In this document: one piece after another, positions 61,421 to 64,000 of the stretch
How the letters are laid out: each line of letters begins with the position of its first letter
Position numbering within the stretch: the first letter of the stretch is position 1
Origin: Natronococcus pandeyae
GTDB taxonomy: Archaea; Halobacteriota; Halobacteria; Halobacteriales; Natrialbaceae
Reading direction: 5' to 3'
Length of the DNA: 64,000 nucleotides
Assembly (NCBI RefSeq): GCF_008122205.1
Contig: NZ_PHNJ01000001.1
Span: 620,001-684,000, forward strand
Position numbers and translations under genes: made by a program
Notes under the pieces: generated by a model
The model's input: the letters and a program-made list of their open reading frames with translations, nothing else
The model's database searches: none
What the model was told of the DNA's origin: nothing

Positions 61421-61839
61421 TGCTCTCGCCGAAGGAGACGGAGCGACTGACGGTCTTCATGGCCGCGGAACTCGCCCGCCGCCGAAAGTCACGCGGCGTG
61501 AAGCTCAACCACCCCGAGACGGTGGCCTACATCTCCGACTGGGTCTGCGAAGGGGCTCGAGACGGGAAGTCCGTCTCGCAGCTCCGATCCGAGGCGACCC
61601 AGCTGCTCACCCGCGAGGACGTGATGGACGGCGTGCCGGAGATGGTCGACATGGTCCAGGTCGAACCCGTCTTCCCCGACGGCACGAAACTCGTCACGAT
61701 CCACGATCCGATCCGGGCGGACAGCCGGGAACAGCTCGAGGAGATCGATTCCGACCCGTTCCCCGACGCCGACCACGGGAGCGAGGGTGAGAGCGAGCGA
61801 GCGGGAGACGCGACTCCCGAATCGACGGAGGGCGACTGA
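61417..61839 (+). CDS. ureA: Urease subunit gamma (UreA)
   Basis: 140 residues. [40 protein letters not shown] and [35 protein letters not shown] are standard UreA text. About 35 acidic residues are added at the C-terminus. Order ureB-ureC-ureA is the haloarchaeal arrangement. It shares one base with ureG (TGATG). Confidence 0.95.
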   Translation: MMLSPKETERLTVFMAAELARRRKSRGVKLNHPETVAYISDWVCEGARDGKSVSQLRSEATQLLTREDVMDGVPEMVDMVQVEPVFPDGTKLVTIHDPIRADSREQLEEIDSDPFPDADHGSEGESERAGDATPESTEGD

Positions 61840-62459
61840 TGGGGTACCGAGACGTCGCGAAGATCGGCATCGGCGGTCCCGTCGGCTCCGGAAAGACCGC
61901 GCTGGTCCGCCGGCTCGTCCCGACGCTCGTCGACGAGGGGTACGAGGTCGGCGTCATCGCGAACGACATCATGACTCAGGAGGACGCCGACGTCTTCCGG
62001 GACTCCTTCGCGGACCTCCTGCCCGAAGATCTCGTCGAGGGCGTCGAGACCGGGGCCTGTCCCCACACCGGTATCCGGGAGGACCCCTCTATGAACCTCG
62101 CGGCGATCGACGAGTTCACCGAGCGCCACCCGAACCTCGACGTCGTCATCGTCGAGAGCGGCGGCGACAACCTCGCCGCGACCTTCAACCCCGAACTGGC
62201 GGACTACTTCCTGTTCGTCATCTCGGTCGCGGAAGGCGAGGACATTCCCCGAAAGCGCGGTCCGGGCGTCACCCAGGCCGATCTGCTGGTCGTCAACAAG
62301 ACGGACCTCGCGCCCCACGTCGACGCGGATCTCGACGTTATCGAGCGCGACGCAGCCGAAGTCCGAGGCGACGACCCGTTCGTCTTCACCAACTGCAAGG
62401 ACGGATCGGGCGTCGACGAGGTCATCGATCACGTCGACCGCGAGGTGCTGTTCGCGTGA
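61839..62459 (+). CDS. ureG: Urease accessory GTPase UreG
   Basis: 206 residues. P-loop GGPVGSGKT (12-20), [36 protein letters not shown] (the CPH nickel motif) and [18 protein letters not shown]. It delivers nickel to UreC with UreD and UreF, using GTP. Overlaps ureA by one base and ureD by four. Confidence 0.96.
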   Translation: MGYRDVAKIGIGGPVGSGKTALVRRLVPTLVDEGYEVGVIANDIMTQEDADVFRDSFADLLPEDLVEGVETGACPHTGIREDPSMNLAAIDEFTERHPNLDVVIVESGGDNLAATFNPELADYFLFVISVAEGEDIPRKRGPGVTQADLLVVNKTDLAPHVDADLDVIERDAAEVRGDDPFVFTNCKDGSGVDEVIDHVDREVLFA

Positions 62460-63382
62460 GCACCGTAGGCGGAGACGGAGCGACGGCGTTGCCGCCCGCG
62501 TTCGAGCGCTACGCCGACGATCCGCTCGCGCAGGCTCCCGCGGGCGGGCCGGGAAAAAACGGGGTTCTCGAGGCGACGTTCGCACGGGAGGGCGACGCTC
62601 CGACGCGGCTCGTCCGCGACCGCGTGAAGGTTCCGTACCACCTGACGGGCACCCTCGAGACCGATCCGGCGCCAGGACTCACGACGCTCGTCGCCCAGGA
62701 GCCGACCGGGGGCGTGGCCCAGGGCGACCGACACCGGATGACTGTCGACGCGAAGGAGGGTGCCCGCGCACACGTGACGACGCAGAGCGCGACGAAAGTC
62801 CACAGCATGCAAGCGAACTACGCCCACCTCGACGCTTCCCTCCGGGCGGCCGCGGGAAGCTACCTCGAGTACGTTCCCGGACCGACGATCGTCAACGAGG
62901 ACGCCCGCTGTCTCCAGACGGTCTCGGTCGACGTCGCGGACGACGCAGTCGTCGTCGTGGCCGACGTGCTCGTTCCGGACGGACTGAGCGATCACGATCC
63001 CTTCGGGTTCGACCACTACCAGGCGCGAGTCGAGGCGGAGTGCGACGGCCGACTCGTCTGCGCCGACGCCGTCGACCTGCGGCCGGCCGAGCGCGATCCG
63101 CGCGATCCGGCCACCGTCGGTGAGTACGGCGTCGTGGGTTCGCTGTACGTCTTCGCACCAGCGATCGACGGAGTCGAGGAGTTCGCCGATCGGATCACCG
63201 ACCGGATCGCGAACCGAGACGAGGTCCACGCGGGTGTTTCGACGCTTTCGTGCGACGCCGGTGTGATCGTCCGTATCCTCGGCCACCGGGAGGCGGACGT
63301 CACCGCGGCCGTTCGCGGCGCGTGGGACGAAACGAGACGGTACATCCTGGGGGTCGGCGCACCTGCCGACCGTCGATACTGA
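62456..63382 (+). CDS. ureD: Urease accessory protein UreD
   Basis: 308 residues starting at GTG 62456 (GTGA overlap with ureG). [51 protein letters not shown]-like [20 protein letters not shown] and [20 protein letters not shown] match UreD/UreH, the scaffold that passes nickel from UreG. Sequence is more diverged than the other Ure proteins, as usual. Confidence 0.92.
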   Translation: MSTVGGDGATALPPAFERYADDPLAQAPAGGPGKNGVLEATFAREGDAPTRLVRDRVKVPYHLTGTLETDPAPGLTTLVAQEPTGGVAQGDRHRMTVDAKEGARAHVTTQSATKVHSMQANYAHLDASLRAAAGSYLEYVPGPTIVNEDARCLQTVSVDVADDAVVVVADVLVPDGLSDHDPFGFDHYQARVEAECDGRLVCADAVDLRPAERDPRDPATVGEYGVVGSLYVFAPAIDGVEEFADRITDRIANRDEVHAGVSTLSCDAGVIVRILGHREADVTAAVRGAWDETRRYILGVGAPADRRY

Positions 63383-63972
63383 TGGAGCGAATCGACGGCA
63401 TCGTCGGCAACGTCCACGCCGACGACGGCCTCGCCGCGCGCTACGAGGACCACGAGGCAGACGGCACGCTCGAGCGGATCGTCGTCGATGCCGAGAACCG
63501 CCGCCGGTCACGGTTCCGGGCGATGACCGATCGAGGGACGGACGTTGGCGTCGTCCTCGATAGACCCGCGGTCTCGTCGGGCGACGTCCTGCTCGCGGAG
63601 GACGATCGCATGATCGTCGTCGCGTTCGAGCCTCGCGACGCGCTCGCACTCACGCTACCCGACGCGACGCCGGAGGCGCTCTCGGCTGCAGCGGAACTCG
63701 GCCACCGCGTCGGCAACCAGCACTGGGACCTCGCGGTCGAGGACGGCGTCGTCTACGTCCCGCTCGAGGCCGATCGCCACATCGTCGAGCGGGTCGTCGA
63801 CGACGTGATTCCGGGTGCGTCGGTCCGCGAGACGACGGTCGGCGCAGACCTGTTCGTGACCGATCCCGAGGACGCCGGATCGGACCGCAACCATCGACGC
63901 TCCCACTCGGATCACGACCATTCACACCCCCACTCGCACGAACGCGACCACGAGCACGACCATGACCACTGA
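63382..63972 (+). CDS. ureE: Urease accessory nickel chaperone UreE
   Basis: 196 residues. N-terminal domain with RRSRFRAMTDRGTDVGVVLD and LLAEDDRMIVVAFEPRDALA; then the metal-binding domain AELGHRVGNQHWDLAVEDGV with the key His. The last ~30 residues are a His/Asp tail (HSDHDHSHPHSHERDHEHDH), a nickel store. Shares one base with ureD; ureF starts inside its end. Confidence 0.94.
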   Translation: MERIDGIVGNVHADDGLAARYEDHEADGTLERIVVDAENRRRSRFRAMTDRGTDVGVVLDRPAVSSGDVLLAEDDRMIVVAFEPRDALALTLPDATPEALSAAAELGHRVGNQHWDLAVEDGVVYVPLEADRHIVERVVDDVIPGASVRETTVGADLFVTDPEDAGSDRNHRRSHSDHDHSHPHSHERDHEHDHDH

Positions 63973-64000
63973 TTCCGGTTCGTTCCTGACCGCGCTCCGA
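63962..64000 (+). CDS. ureF: Urease accessory protein UreF (start only)
   Basis: ATG 63962 overlaps the ureE end by 11 nt and encodes MTTDSGSFLTALR before the window stops. Position after ureE in a haloarchaeal ureBCAGDEF cluster and the 'SFLTALR' text support UreF, a partner of UreD and UreG in nickel loading. Only 13 codons are visible. Confidence 0.7.
   Translation, partial: MTTDSGSFLTALR

Noticed and set aside
1-64000. Search for CRISPR arrays, intact transposases, integrases, toxin-antitoxin pairs and restriction systems
   Set aside because: No regularly spaced repeats of 28-40 bp, no DDE or serine recombinase motifs and no defence signature were seen by eye; an automated search could still find weak ones.

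Overview
This window is chromosomal DNA from a halophilic archaeon (class Halobacteria; the gene content fits the Natrinema/Haloterrigena/Natronorubrum group, but the genus is a guess). The signs are high GC, very acidic proteins, mostly leaderless genes with a TATA-like box about 25-35 nt before the start codon, and marker genes: a Fpo/Nuo-type complex I without NADH module, HalOD1, DICT, amphi-Trp and UPF0058 proteins, a proteasome beta subunit, the archaeal mevalonate route and a ureBCAGDEF-ordered urease cluster.

Layout. 1-0.8 kb: the end of a probable purK, then purE. 1.1-11.6 kb: one tight operon, nuoA-B-CD-H-I-J1-J2-K-L-M-N, joined mostly by 1-4 nt overlaps. 11.7-17.6 kb: single genes (TrkA-N/DHH phosphoesterase, CBS-ParB-like protein, atypical SDR, methylmalonyl-CoA mutase large subunit, CDF transporter). 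17.6-18.8 kb: a cluster of small membrane proteins, including a 28-residue one behind a divergent promoter. 18.9-31.6 kb: polyprenyl synthase, M28 peptidase, a degenerate NAD-kinase-like protein, endonuclease III, sugar epimerase, phosphomevalonate decarboxylase, FEN1, GNAT and an HTH/DICT pair. 31.6-36.1 kb: an AT-richer accessory stretch with small proteins and a large acidic lipoprotein, ending in tRNA-Gly(TCC) and two extra copies of its 3' end. This looks like an integration hot spot. 36.1-52.2 kb: ordinary genes (Trm9-like methyltransferase, an orphan iron-type ABC ATPase behind a DtxR-like box, purA, eIF2B-like protein, ThuA and Gfo/Idh, psmB, HTH-CBS regulator) with dispersed repeats and an acyl-CoA synthetase remnant. 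52.3-64 kb: a nitrogen module. urtABCDE (urea import) is read leftwards; a His-rich ZnuA-like lipoprotein and ureB-C-A-G-D-E-F (urease and its nickel assembly factors) are read rightwards, and ureF is cut by the window end.

How the parts work together. The urt ABC importer brings in urea. UreABC hydrolyses it to ammonia and CO2, while UreD, E, F and G load nickel. The ZnuA-like protein between the two halves may supply metal. The nuo operon is the membrane arm plus Q module of a respiratory proton pump fed by an unknown electron donor.

The most unusual material is non-coding or very small: two ~80-bp imperfect palindromes placed directly after stop codons, a three-copy modular repeat family (one copy carrying four tandem hairpins with different stems), tRNA-Gly 3'-end duplications, and three mini-ORFs whose stop codons overlap the next gene's start (before a Gfo/Idh gene, ureB and ureA). 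I found no CRISPR array, intact insertion sequence, integrase or recognisable defence system.
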